Assembly (NCBI GenBank): GCA_023435745.1
Contig: JAEZMD010000017.1
Span: 173,477 to 237,476 of the forward strand
Source: Bacillota bacterium
GTDB lineage: Bacteria > Bacillota > Clostridia > Acetivibrionales > DTU013
Length of the DNA stretch: 64,000 nucleotides
Reading direction: 5' to 3'
The notes beneath the pieces were generated by a model that had not been told where the DNA came from, did no database searches, and was given only the letters and a program-made list of their open reading frames with translations. Shown here piece after piece: positions 25,797 through 34,731 of this stretch. Each line of letters opens with the position of its first letter. The first letter of the stretch is position 1. A program made the translations under genes and the position numbers.

Positions 25797-26671
25797 AACT
25801 GATATTACGAAAATTAAAGGCATACATAATTTTATCGAGACCAAAGCAATGGATTAAAAACGTTTTTGTTTTTGCGGCATTGGTTTTTTCCAATAATTTA
25901 TTTAATATTAGCTTGCTGGAAACTACCATATTTACTTCTATTATATTTTGCGCTGCGTCTATATTTGTTTATATATTGAATGATTTAGTTGATGCTGAAA
26001 GGGACAAATATCATCCCAAAAAGCAAAACAGGCCTATTGCTTCAAACCTGGTAAGTAAATGGGAAGCTATTATTATTATAGTTTTTTTATTGCCAATTAT
26101 TATATATTTTTCATATACTCTAAACAAATATTTTACGCTCATCATATTAGCTTACTTACTAAATAATTTGCTATATTCTTTCATATTAAAACGCATAGTT
26201 ATAGTTGATGCAATGTCAATAGCTTTTGGGTTTATTTTACGAGTTGTAGCCGGTGCTGCAGTAATAGATGTTGAGCTTTCTCCATGGATCTTATTATGTA
26301 CGTTTCTAATTTCTCTCTTCATTGGATTCAGCAAAAGAAGAAATGAATTAGTCTTGTTAGAATTCAGAGCAGAAAGTCACAGAGAAATATTACAACATTA
26401 CTCACTGCAATTTATAGATCATATATTATCGACAACGACATCATTGACAGTCATAGCATATTCGATTTACACTTTTTCAGCTCATTCAAATAGCTATATG
26501 ATGTTAACGATTCCATTCGTTCTCTACGGAATTTTTAGGTACCAATACTTAATTTATATAAAACGTGAATGTGGAAACCCGGAAGAGATCTTTTTGTCGG
26601 ATAAGCCTTTAATATTAGATTCATTTTTTTGGGTTTGTATGAGCATATTCATTATCTATAAAACGAGGTAA
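25781..26671 (+). CDS. UbiA-family prenyltransferase, decaprenyl-phosphate phosphoribosyltransferase-like
   Basis: A 296-residue membrane protein with about eight hydrophobic segments. SRPKQWIKNVFVFAALVF at the N-terminus and the Mg-binding NDLVDAERDKYHPKKQNRPI (NDxxDxxxD) are typical of DPPR synthases, which attach phosphoribose to a polyprenyl phosphate. Together with the adjacent GT39-like enzyme this suggests a lipid-linked pentose being made and transferred. The start is TTG at 25781 with GGGAGGA six bases ahead. It is AT-rich like its partner; the two form a separate transcription unit between unrelated, more GC-rich genes. Confidence 0.8.
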   Translation: MRTFIKLILRKLKAYIILSRPKQWIKNVFVFAALVFSNNLFNISLLETTIFTSIIFCAASIFVYILNDLVDAERDKYHPKKQNRPIASNLVSKWEAIIIIVFLLPIIIYFSYTLNKYFTLIILAYLLNNLLYSFILKRIVIVDAMSIAFGFILRVVAGAAVIDVELSPWILLCTFLISLFIGFSKRRNELVLLEFRAESHREILQHYSLQFIDHILSTTTSLTVIAYSIYTFSAHSNSYMMLTIPFVLYGIFRYQYLIYIKRECGNPEEIFLSDKPLILDSFFWVCMSIFIIYKTR

Positions 26672-26765
26672 AGCATAAAATGCAATACGTCGCTAGAACT
26701 GAACACTATGGCTGCGCAAACTAAACACTTCAGTCGGCGAAACAGGAGCGATACTGCGAAATGGA

Positions 26766-26805
26766 TGTGTCAGTGCGTCCGGCGGAGCAGGACAGCACTA
26801 ACACA
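26766..26805. repeat. Imperfect stem-loop between the AT-rich island and the efflux operon
   Basis: TGTGTCAGTGCGTCC (26766-26780) pairs with GGACAGCACTAACACA (26790-26805), with one mismatch and one bulged A, giving about 14 pairs around a 9-base loop. No T-run follows on either strand, so it is not an ordinary terminator. It lies in the 160-base gap after the prenyltransferase. Confidence 0.5.
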
Positions 26806-26834
26806 TGGCGTATAACTTGAGCGACCCTGAATTA

Positions 26835-27830
26835 TTACGATTGAGTATCGATTTTTATGCTGACGTCTACATTGAAACCGGGCAGCAGGAAATCATCGGC
26901 ATCATCGATGGATATCCTCACAGGGACCTGGGTTTCACCGTTATTCTCAAAGGCTCTGGCAGATATATTGGAGATCCTTCCGGTGTATGTTCTGGTTCTA
27001 TCAGCTACAGGAGTAATCGTCACAACGGAGCCAATGCGGATATCCTTATAGAACTCTTCCGAAATATCCGCCTCTATTTCCAGACTGTCCAGACTTAAAA
27101 TACTCAGAAGCTTTTTCTGAGGTCCTGCGATGTCTCCCTCAATATAACCTAGGTCATACACAATACCGTTTTGGATGTCTGACACGATGTCCGACTCCTT
27201 GAGATATGGCTTGGTCAGCTTACTGCTCAGCAGCTTCAGATCTGCTTCAATGGTGAAGGCTTCAAGATTGACCCGGTCATTTTGCGAGCTTTTATTATTC
27301 TTCAAGCTTTCGATCGCATAGGAGATATCCTGTACGTTCTTTTTGTCGATGTCCGCCTGCTTTCTAAAGCCCTCCAGATCGCTTAGGGAAATGCCGCTGG
27401 CGTCAAATAGCTGTTGTTGTACCTCAAGCTCCTTTGCGGATTTGTCAGAAATTGTCCTGGCATTTTTCAGATCATTCAAAAGCTTGTTCATATCCGTATT
27501 TTCCTGTAGACGATCCGTATCCTTTTTTGCTGCGGCCAGGGAAAGTTCTTTCATTGCAATGCTGGTCTCCATTTCTGTCAGATCTAATGATATTAATTGC
27601 TTTCCGAGGCTGACATGCTCCCCTTCCGATACATGTATACGGGTGATAGGCGCCTGGAAATCCAGTATTATATTTTTGACCACTGTCGCGCTTACAACTC
27701 CGAAAACATCAATACTCTGCTTTTGGACCGCTTCTGTCGTAGTGACCGGCGCAGCGTTGGATTCCGATGCACATGCTGATAATGATACCAGTATTGCTAT
27801 CGCTGATAAAACAATGATTATTTTTTTCAT
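26835..27830 (-). CDS. Lipoprotein adaptor subunit of a MacAB-like efflux system (HlyD/MFP family)
   Basis: A 331-residue membrane-fusion-type adaptor. The lipoprotein signal ends at LSAC (Cys20). The middle contains a lipoyl-type half-motif (ITRIHVSEGEHVSLGKQLISLD), then coiled coil (about 80-180) and a beta domain with IRIGSVVTITPVADRTRTYT. In Gram-positive cells such adaptors sit on the outer face with an ATPase/permease pair, exporting peptides or lipids. It is the last gene of the three-gene operon and overlaps the ATPase gene by 4 bases. Confidence 0.85.
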   Translation of the reverse strand: MKKIIIVLSAIAILVSLSACASESNAAPVTTTEAVQKQSIDVFGVVSATVVKNIILDFQAPITRIHVSEGEHVSLGKQLISLDLTEMETSIAMKELSLAAAKKDTDRLQENTDMNKLLNDLKNARTISDKSAKELEVQQQLFDASGISLSDLEGFRKQADIDKKNVQDISYAIESLKNNKSSQNDRVNLEAFTIEADLKLLSSKLTKPYLKESDIVSDIQNGIVYDLGYIEGDIAGPQKKLLSILSLDSLEIEADISEEFYKDIRIGSVVTITPVADRTRTYTGRISNISARAFENNGETQVPVRISIDDADDFLLPGFNVDVSIKIDTQS

Positions 27831-28516
27831 GAAGCTTCACTCACCTTTCCGTCTTTTACATTAATAATTCTTTGGCCATATTCGGCCGCTTCCCTTGAAT
27901 GGGTCACCTGTATGATGGTCTTTCCTTTTTCGCTGTTGATTTTTGCCAGAAGATCCATGACCTCTGCGCTGGTCTTTGAATCCAGATTTCCGGTCGGTTC
28001 ATCGGCGAGGATAATATCCGGCTGGTTGATCAGGGCTCTTGCAATGGCGACTCTCTGCTGCTGACCGCCCGATAGCTCCCTCGGCGTGTGGCGGCGCCTG
28101 TCGGATAGCCCGACGATATCCAGAATGTTATCCAATTCCATTTTATAGTCCTTAAGCTTTTTACCGTCCAGAAGAATGGGAAGCATGATGTTTTCCTCTA
28201 CATTCAGGTTGGGGATCAGGTTATAAAACTGGAAAATGAACCCAATCTCCTGACGTCTGAGTCTGCTCTCCTCCTCATCCTTCAGCTGCGCTATCTCCCT
28301 GCCTTTTATCCGTATTGTTCCTGATGAGGGCTTGTCAAGGCCGCCAATCAGGTACAAAAGCGTACTTTTGCCGGAGCCTGACGGCCCCATGATCGATACA
28401 AACTCTCCTTTGTCTATCTTAATATTGATGTCCTTTAGCACCTCAACCTCGGTATTCCCCATCGTGTAAACCTTATTGAGCCCTATCGATTCAATTATTG
28501 TTATCATAAACCGCAA
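27827..28516 (-). CDS. MacB/LolD-type ABC transporter ATP-binding protein
   Basis: A 229-residue ATPase with Walker A GPSGSGKST, FIFQFYNLIPNLNVEENI around the Q-loop, signature LSGGQQQR, Walker B IILADEPTGNLDSKT and the H-loop VTHSRE. This group drives mechanotransmission-type exporters together with FtsX-fold permeases. It lies 21 bases downstream of the permease gene. Translation may start at the second Met (ITIIESIGLNKVYTMG), as the first residues are not conserved. Confidence 0.9.
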   Translation of the reverse strand: MRFMITIIESIGLNKVYTMGNTEVEVLKDINIKIDKGEFVSIMGPSGSGKSTLLYLIGGLDKPSSGTIRIKGREIAQLKDEEESRLRRQEIGFIFQFYNLIPNLNVEENIMLPILLDGKKLKDYKMELDNILDIVGLSDRRRHTPRELSGGQQQRVAIARALINQPDIILADEPTGNLDSKTSAEVMDLLAKINSEKGKTIIQVTHSREAAEYGQRIINVKDGKVSEAS

Positions 28517-28537
28517 TCCTTTCTTTTTTAACCGGAT

Positions 28538-31033
28538 TTATTCATACTTCAATGCTTCAATCAGATTCAACCTGGAGGATTTGACAATGGGACTGATTGA
28601 ACCGATTAACGTAACCACAACGCCGATCAGGAACGAGAGGATCAATGTGAACGGATCCAGTGTGACGGCTATCTTAAAATTAATGGATTTCATAAGATAT
28701 GGTATTAGGAAAATCATCATCAGCCCGGAAAAAATGCCCATTATTCCGCCGATCAGGCCTCCTGTCAATGATTCTGCAATCATCATTTTAACAATCTGCC
28801 GCCGGCTCATTCCTACTGAACGGTACATGGCCAGAGAGCGTTTGCGCTCTATAAAACTGATCAGGTAATTGTTGATGATGCCGAATATACCGATAATCAG
28901 AGTCAGCCAGGCAAACGCTTCCATTGATAAGAATACGCTGCTATTTATTTCAAAGTTTTCCTGCTCCATCTGAGTCAGTGTTATGACATATGGCTTATTT
29001 CGGGCGAATTTATTCTTAATGGCCTCCACTGTCGCATTGGGATCTTTGTCCGCTTTGATATAAATTTCGGTATATGTCTGGATTCCTGTGTCAGCCTTAA
29101 AGTACTTATCTGCGATGAGCACATTGCTTCCATTGTCAAGCAGGCTGTTCTGAAAGCCGATGATTTTGTAAGCGGCACCCCCTTTGCCCATTTTGAGGGT
29201 GAGGTATTCCCCCTCGTTAACACCCAGCTTTTCCTGCAATGCACTGGCCATGATCATGCACCGTTCGTTGTTGAGAGCGTCAAACAGTGTTTCGCTGTCT
29301 CCCTGTACATCCAGATTGAAATAATCAGGGAATTTGTTTGTATTAATGCCGTATATGCTGCCAATTTTGTCATCCCTTCCGGCGATCTTGACACCGTGTA
29401 TATTGTAATTGCCACAGACCTCCCGGACGCCGTCAACAGTCAGAAGGGACTGCTCAAAGGATCGGTCGGCTGAATCCTGTGACATATAAATATCAAAGCG
29501 GGCGTTTCTTGTATAAAAACTGGCTACCTCTGTCAGAACGCTATTGCTGATGGTTGTGATCATCAGCAGGGAGGAAATCGCTATGGACAGTAAGGAAATA
29601 TTGTTCAGGACATTTTTATTCTGCCTGAGATTTTTGGCGGCTATGCTTCCGATGTTGCCAAAAAGTACAATGTAAACTTTCTCAAAAATTTTCATAAAGC
29701 CCCCGGTTATAAGCGGCATCAGCAGGATAATCCCGGTAACGGAGGAAAGCATACTGACAGTGATAAATACAATAGTCAGGCCTTTGAACGGCAGCAGAGG
29801 CAGAATGAAATAAAGCAGCAGCATAGAAAACCCAAGAACGTATCTTTTTGTTTTGCTTTTGCCTTTTCTCCCGGTGATATTGAGAATGATTTCCTTCACC
29901 GGTATTTTCGATATTTTTATTATCGGAAGGATGGAGCTCAACAGGGAAAGTACTATTGCCATTACAAAAGCGGAAATCATATGTGCCGGTGAATAGATCA
30001 GCTGTATCTTATACCCCGCCATATAAGAGGGGGTGATGAACAGGGTGATCAGAAAAAGGATACCCAGCCCAAGAAAACATCCGGCAGTCCCGCCGATGAT
30101 ACCGTATAGCAAACTCTCCGCCAGAAGTACGAAATCCGTGGTGCGTCTGGTGGCGCCGATACTACGGAACGTTCCGATTATCGGAAGGCGCTCCAGGGTG
30201 ATGACCTTGAATGAGGTGTACAGGATAAATATGCTCATAAATGCAACTACAACCGTCATCATCATAAAGCCCATGGTCATGGATTCTATGCCATTCATGA
30301 CATCCTCCATTGAGAGCGGCTCTTCAACGGTGTAATATTTATATACATTCTTCAGCACGTCCAGGCTCTTCTTCAGATCAACGCCGTCCTTCAGCTTTAC
30401 AAACAGTATATTGGAGCTGTCATTAGTCCCGTAAATAGAGGATAGAGCCGATTTTGGGACTGCTATGTGTAATATGCCGCTGGCTTCCGTGAAGAAGCCT
30501 TCGGGATTTGCGATGGCAAAAACAGTGAACCGGATCTTTTTACCGTTTATATCGAGTTTTATGGTATCACCTGTTTTAAAACCATGAGCCGTGGCGGCCT
30601 TTTTACTGATAATGACCTTCCTACCGGTAAAGGTACCGATACCGGAAGGGTCATCGACATAAAAGGAGTTCATGGCTTTAAGATCTTCAATCGTTGTTCC
30701 CCGAAGATTCACAGAGACCGTTTTGTTTTCTTCAGGACTGTAGTAGGCTCCGCACTGAAAAGCGCCGGTCATAAACTCGGTGCTTGCGGCAAATGCTTCT
30801 GCAGCCGCGGCCTTGAGGTATGGTTTAGGGGAACGGCTGCCGGGATATACGACGATATCAGCCGAGCCGTAAAACTGCCGGGCATTCGCCACAAATATAT
30901 CGACCACATTGCTGGCGACAGCCTGGGAGGCAAAGAAGAGCGCCGATGATAAAATGATCGAGAACAGTATCAAAAAGGTGCGCAGCTTTTTTTCAATAAT
31001 ATTTTTTAATATGAATTTTATAATAATTCTCAC
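28538..31033 (-). CDS. ABC transporter permease with two FtsX domains
   Basis: A permease of about 831 residues: N-terminal membrane helix (LRTFLILFSIILSSALFFAS), a large outer domain (about 45-230), FtsX unit 1 (MGFMMMTVVVAFMSIFILYT onward, with LPIIGTFRSIGATRR), a second outer domain (about 480-690) and FtsX unit 2 (WLTLIIGIFGIINNYLISFI, with RSLAMYRSVGMSRRQIV). The architecture fits LolE/MacB-like exporters. GTG 31033 (VRIIIKFILKN) follows AGG at a workable distance and is preferred over TTG 31060. It is the first gene of the efflux operon. Confidence 0.83.
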   Translation of the reverse strand: MRIIIKFILKNIIEKKLRTFLILFSIILSSALFFASQAVASNVVDIFVANARQFYGSADIVVYPGSRSPKPYLKAAAAEAFAASTEFMTGAFQCGAYYSPEENKTVSVNLRGTTIEDLKAMNSFYVDDPSGIGTFTGRKVIISKKAATAHGFKTGDTIKLDINGKKIRFTVFAIANPEGFFTEASGILHIAVPKSALSSIYGTNDSSNILFVKLKDGVDLKKSLDVLKNVYKYYTVEEPLSMEDVMNGIESMTMGFMMMTVVVAFMSIFILYTSFKVITLERLPIIGTFRSIGATRRTTDFVLLAESLLYGIIGGTAGCFLGLGILFLITLFITPSYMAGYKIQLIYSPAHMISAFVMAIVLSLLSSILPIIKISKIPVKEIILNITGRKGKSKTKRYVLGFSMLLLYFILPLLPFKGLTIVFITVSMLSSVTGIILLMPLITGGFMKIFEKVYIVLFGNIGSIAAKNLRQNKNVLNNISLLSIAISSLLMITTISNSVLTEVASFYTRNARFDIYMSQDSADRSFEQSLLTVDGVREVCGNYNIHGVKIAGRDDKIGSIYGINTNKFPDYFNLDVQGDSETLFDALNNERCMIMASALQEKLGVNEGEYLTLKMGKGGAAYKIIGFQNSLLDNGSNVLIADKYFKADTGIQTYTEIYIKADKDPNATVEAIKNKFARNKPYVITLTQMEQENFEINSSVFLSMEAFAWLTLIIGIFGIINNYLISFIERKRSLAMYRSVGMSRRQIVKMMIAESLTGGLIGGIMGIFSGLMMIFLIPYLMKSINFKIAVTLDPFTLILSFLIGVVVTLIGSISPIVKSSRLNLIEALKYE

Positions 31034-31113
31034 AAGGTTACCTGCCTTTTCCAAATGCAATCATCGGATAATACGGCAGGGTGCTTCATGTGTCTGAAAA
31101 AAAATTATTTTTA

Positions 31114-32097
31114 TTATGGCCCCATGATAATTTCTGCTGTATGGAATTTTCCATCTGCAAAATTGGGAAGCGTGTTTCCGAGATATTCAACTTGATCTAC
31201 AGTCAGCTTTTTTATTTCAACCGGCATTTTGTCGGGATTGACCACAGTGATACTGTATACTGCATTTCTAAAATATCTTTCTGCCTCGCAGACCGGAAAT
31301 TTGTCCGGGATGCAAGGGTCGACACACAGGCCTTCGAATCCCGGCTTAATACCAATAATCCATTCCATCATCTCCTTATGAGTCCAGGCGGCCTTGGTCT
31401 CGAGCCAGAATTCACTGGCAGTTTTTTTGCTGAAAAGGCTGATCACACCGAGGATTTGCGATTTTACAAATTGACCGATTTCTTTGCAGAAACATTTCTT
31501 TAAGGAAGAATCCGAGCCGCAATGGCAGTCCTTATTGTTCATAAGACTCCTCATGTCGGGAAGCAGGCTTATATCTGAGAATATGGGAGTATAGGCGGAG
31601 GTAATCTGCCGCAGCTTTTTCGCCGCAAGACAGGCGCCGAAGTATATGTCCGAATAGCTGCACAGCTTGACAAAGTCTTTGCCGATTAAGGAAAACAGTC
31701 CTGCTGCAATGATATTTTTAGCCTTATCCTGATTTGTAATGGAGCAAGCAGAAAGCTGCTTACAGAATGTATCAAATGCGTATTCCAGATGGTAGTAAAG
31801 TGGGGACTCGCCCGGACTGTAAGAAACAGCTCCGTATTGATTGCATAATTGTATTTTAAATGATTTTCCGATAAAGGGAAGGTTTTCGTCCAATATGTCA
31901 AAGCGGCCGGTTTCCTTGATATATTCCGTTGCAATATGAATGAACCACAGGGGAAAGAGATCAACATCACCGAGCTTATAGCTGTAGAGAAAGCAACCGT
32001 CTCCATACTGTGTTGCGGCAATCTGAAATAAATGCTTTTTTTCAAATTCGAATGAGTCCTTGAGAAGGCTAATTACCTCCGCATTAGCACCTTGCAT
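31114..32097 (-). CDS. Reduced GH94-like protein lacking the catalytic aspartate (pseudo-phosphorylase)
   Basis: A 327-residue protein whose segments align in order with GH94 cellobiose-type phosphorylases. Residues 20-75 (HLFQIAATQYGDG and EYIKETGRFDILDENLPF) match the (alpha/alpha)6 barrel. Residues 126-148 (AKNIIAAGLFSLIGKDFVKL) match the helix after the active site. Residues 229-290 (GIKPGFEGLCVDPCIP, RYFRNAVYSITVVNP) match the C-terminal end. The RADWND segment with the general acid is absent, as is the N-terminal half, against about 790 residues in the full enzyme at 38769. The frame is intact, with a strong GGAGG site. It lies between the response regulator and the efflux operon. It is either a decaying gene or a non-catalytic binding protein. 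Confidence 0.65.
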   Translation of the reverse strand: MQGANAEVISLLKDSFEFEKKHLFQIAATQYGDGCFLYSYKLGDVDLFPLWFIHIATEYIKETGRFDILDENLPFIGKSFKIQLCNQYGAVSYSPGESPLYYHLEYAFDTFCKQLSACSITNQDKAKNIIAAGLFSLIGKDFVKLCSYSDIYFGACLAAKKLRQITSAYTPIFSDISLLPDMRSLMNNKDCHCGSDSSLKKCFCKEIGQFVKSQILGVISLFSKKTASEFWLETKAAWTHKEMMEWIIGIKPGFEGLCVDPCIPDKFPVCEAERYFRNAVYSITVVNPDKMPVEIKKLTVDQVEYLGNTLPNFADGKFHTAEIIMGP

Positions 32098-32162
32098 CAG
32101 GATCCTCCTTCCCTATAATATTATATTACATGTATAGGTCTGATGAGCATAGATTATGAATG

Positions 32163-32181
32163 TAACAGGTAATACCTGTTA
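32163..32181. promoter_or_regulatory. 19-bp perfect palindrome, candidate operator
   Basis: TAACAGGTAATACCTGTTA is fully symmetric around its central base. It is centred about 50 bases upstream of a minus-strand TATAAT (32120-32125) that could drive the GH94-like gene. That places it near -60, a usual activator position. The adjacent LuxR-type regulator is the obvious candidate to bind it, by inference. Confidence 0.5.
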
Positions 32182-32215
32182 TGTCATTGATTCGCAGACA
32201 CCAAAATGACATGTG

Positions 32216-32860
32216 TCATATAATGTTGTGCCTTACTGCAAATACGGCCAGCTGGGTACGGCTTTTGAGATTGACCTTAAGCAGAATTGCGGAGATCAGG
32301 TTTCGTATGCTTCCTTCTGTCATATATAGCGAGGCTGCGATTTCCCTGTTGCTCTTGCCGAACACAATCATTTTGATGATTTCAATTTCCCGGTCTGTCA
32401 ATCCCAATTCTTCAGAGCTTTCAAGCTCGTCGGGTTTAGCCTTTGATTGGAACTTTTTCACGACGTGGCTGTATGCATCCCCATGCATTACCCGTAGGCC
32501 TTTATTGATGCTTTTGATTGTCAGAATCAGCTCATCCGAGTCGATATCCTTCAGGACGTAGCCGTCCGCTCCGTTCTTTAATGCTTCGGCAATTTTGTCA
32601 TCATCATTGAAGGTAGTCAGGATCAGCACCTTGATGCTGCCGAAGGCTTCCTTGATAAGGCGTGTACCTTCAACCCCGCCGCATATGGGCATGACTACGT
32701 CCATCAGGATTACATCCGGCTGATATTCCTCACAGATGGCATAAGCCTCACGCCCATTTCCGACACAGCCGATCACCTTGATATCATTGTCCTGCTCAAG
32801 TATAAACTTCAGACCCTCCCTTATCACTGCCTGATCGTCCGCTATCACCACTCTTATCAT
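32216..32860 (-). CDS. NarL/LuxR-type response regulator
   Basis: A 214-residue regulator: the receiver domain has Asp in PDVILMDVVMP as acceptor, DD near the N-terminus (VVIADDQAVIREG) and the Lys in GYVLKDI. The LuxR-type helix-turn-helix reads LTDREIEIIKMIVFGKSNRE then IAASLYMTEGSIRNLISAI. It is the partner of the kinase immediately upstream, whose gene it overlaps by 65 bases. A short inverted repeat (32206-32219) spans its stop codon. It probably controls nearby minus-strand genes and possibly the efflux operon. Confidence 0.9.
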   Translation of the reverse strand: MIRVVIADDQAVIREGLKFILEQDNDIKVIGCVGNGREAYAICEEYQPDVILMDVVMPICGGVEGTRLIKEAFGSIKVLILTTFNDDDKIAEALKNGADGYVLKDIDSDELILTIKSINKGLRVMHGDAYSHVVKKFQSKAKPDELESSEELGLTDREIEIIKMIVFGKSNREIAASLYMTEGSIRNLISAILLKVNLKSRTQLAVFAVRHNII

Positions 32861-34640
32861 TTACAGGCACCTCCACAAATATGTTAAAGCCGTTTTCTCC
32901 GTCCGAACCGTAATGAACCGTCCCGTTGAGAACGGAGATCCTTTGTTCCATTCCATTTAGGCCGAACCCCTTTTTGATATTTTTACAGCCTGTACCATTG
33001 TCCTTTATCAGCACCTTCAGTTTATCATCGGCAGAATTCATTACAATGTCAACATGAGTTGCTTTACCATGCCTCAGCGAATTTGTCAGAGCCTCCTGCA
33101 ACAGCCGGAACAGCGCCTGAATCAGATCATCAGGCAGTGACTCAAAATCTCCGTTGACAGTGACGTCGATTTTCATACCGGTGGATTTGTAATCATTAAT
33201 CAACTTCAGGATTGAAGACTTGATATTATCATCAGAGAGTTTTCCCGGGGCAATTCCCATAATGGACTTCCTCAGTTCATGGAGCCCATCTTTGGCGACC
33301 AGGAGTGACTTGGTGATTTTTTCCCTGGCTGCTTCGGCATTGGTCTTGCAAAGGATCTCCGCTACCTTCAGCTGTGTTATCAGAACCGTCATGGTATGTC
33401 CGAGCGTGTCGTGGGCATCACGCGAAAACCGCTGTCTTTCTTTTACTACAGCAAGTTCCTCTGCAGTATAGGCATAATTTTTCAGCTGATCATTTTTTTC
33501 GAGTAACTGCTTGTTCAGATAGGATAGAGTATTGTTCTGGTCTTCAAGCTGGTCCATTGCTGTTTTGATTTGTGTATTATCGTCAAAAGAAATAATTCGT
33601 CCAAGGATTCCGGCTTTTTCAACAATTGGATGCACTGTGACCTCATAGTATTTACGGGTGGGAGTATTCAGTATCAATTCTCCCGTGTAATTGCTGCGAC
33701 TGACGGAATTGATGGCGTTCAACACGGCATAGTTCGAAGGCAGATCCACCATTTTTCTGCTGATGAAGTCATTTAGAAACGCGATGGTTTCATTATGCCC
33801 CACCCTTTTATCTTCCGAAAAATTTTCGATGAAAGATCTGTTCATATTGATGACCCTATGTGTCGAATCCACGATCAGGACAGCCATACTAAGATTTTCC
33901 ACAATTTTATTGGACGCAATCGGCGTGATATTCAGGAAACGGTATTTGGAGATTGTAAAAGTGACCAATGCGCTGGCAGCAAAAAATGCGAACGGGGCAA
34001 GCGATATATAACGGGGGAACATATGGCCGAACGGAGCAATGTTCGCCAAAACATCCTGATATAGAAGGTACACCAATGGAATCATATATGCTGTCATCAG
34101 CAGCAGGGTACGGCTTCTCTCGTACTTTTCATGCCTTCGGGCATAAACAGCCAATGTGATGAAGCCAATGATGGAAGCGGCATAGGATACAAATGCGTGA
34201 ATCCAGTAGAGAATACCAAACGTGCCGTCTCCCCTGAAAAAAAGAAAATGATGTTGATTTGTCAGTAAACCGATATAGAGAAGAGAATCCGGCAGACAGA
34301 TCAGCAGAACGTATTTTGCTTTTTGCGTATACTTCCAGCCAACATAATTCAATGCGAACAAAAGCCAGGACAAGCCTGTGGCGCCACCTATGAACATACC
34401 CAGATAGCCGTAGATAATGCTGTCGAAAACGCTAAGGAGGTTGTTATCTTTGACATACAGTTCGACCGTGATGCTCAGGATGGAATGCAGTACCCATAAA
34501 ATAGCCATGACGTGAAAGAAAATGTAACTGTAAAGCAAAGCGCTTTTTTTTGCGAACAAAAGGAGATATACAAGCATCCCAATCAATAGCTGAAACAGCA
34601 TGAAATATGTTATTGACCACACAAAATTAGAAAATGTCAT
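32796..34640 (-). CDS. 7TM sensor histidine kinase with PAS and HisKA_3 domains
   Basis: A 614-residue kinase. The first 220 residues contain seven hydrophobic segments of the N-terminal 7TM sensor type. A PAS-like domain follows (about 235-350, LSMAVLIVDSTHRVINMNRS), then a coiled coil, the HisKA_3 motif FSRDAHDTLGHTMTVLITQL with the phospho-His, and an HATPase domain (RLLQEALTNSLRHGKATHVD and IKDNGTGCKNIKKGFGLNGM). Its 3' end runs 65 bases into the regulator gene in another frame, adding a Ser/Gly-rich tail. The ligand is unknown; such kinases often sense peptides or membrane-soluble compounds. Confidence 0.88.
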   Translation of the reverse strand: MTFSNFVWSITYFMLFQLLIGMLVYLLLFAKKSALLYSYIFFHVMAILWVLHSILSITVELYVKDNNLLSVFDSIIYGYLGMFIGGATGLSWLLFALNYVGWKYTQKAKYVLLICLPDSLLYIGLLTNQHHFLFFRGDGTFGILYWIHAFVSYAASIIGFITLAVYARRHEKYERSRTLLLMTAYMIPLVYLLYQDVLANIAPFGHMFPRYISLAPFAFFAASALVTFTISKYRFLNITPIASNKIVENLSMAVLIVDSTHRVINMNRSFIENFSEDKRVGHNETIAFLNDFISRKMVDLPSNYAVLNAINSVSRSNYTGELILNTPTRKYYEVTVHPIVEKAGILGRIISFDDNTQIKTAMDQLEDQNNTLSYLNKQLLEKNDQLKNYAYTAEELAVVKERQRFSRDAHDTLGHTMTVLITQLKVAEILCKTNAEAAREKITKSLLVAKDGLHELRKSIMGIAPGKLSDDNIKSSILKLINDYKSTGMKIDVTVNGDFESLPDDLIQALFRLLQEALTNSLRHGKATHVDIVMNSADDKLKVLIKDNGTGCKNIKKGFGLNGMEQRISVLNGTVHYGSDGENGFNIFVEVPVNDKSGDSGRSGSDKGGSEVYT

Positions 34641-34693
34641 GTCTCATACCTGCGTTTCTTTTAATATGTTTATATTACCATTTTATTCGCACA

Positions 34694-34731
34694 GAATAAA
34701 TAGCGTATTTGCAAGGAATAAATCTCGTATT
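34694..34731. repeat. Direct repeat of a 16-mer, 22 bases apart, upstream of agmatinase
   Basis: GAATAAATAGCGTATT (34694-34709) and GAATAAATCTCGTATT (34716-34731) differ in two positions and are spaced two helical turns apart. The second copy overlaps the -35 box of the agmatinase promoter. This is consistent with tandem regulator sites in the divergent region between the sensor kinase and agmatinase. Confidence 0.5.

Noticed and set aside
26805..27098. 97-codon plus-strand frame opposite the efflux adaptor
   Set aside because: Antisense to a lipoprotein adaptor with clear domains, and no start site.
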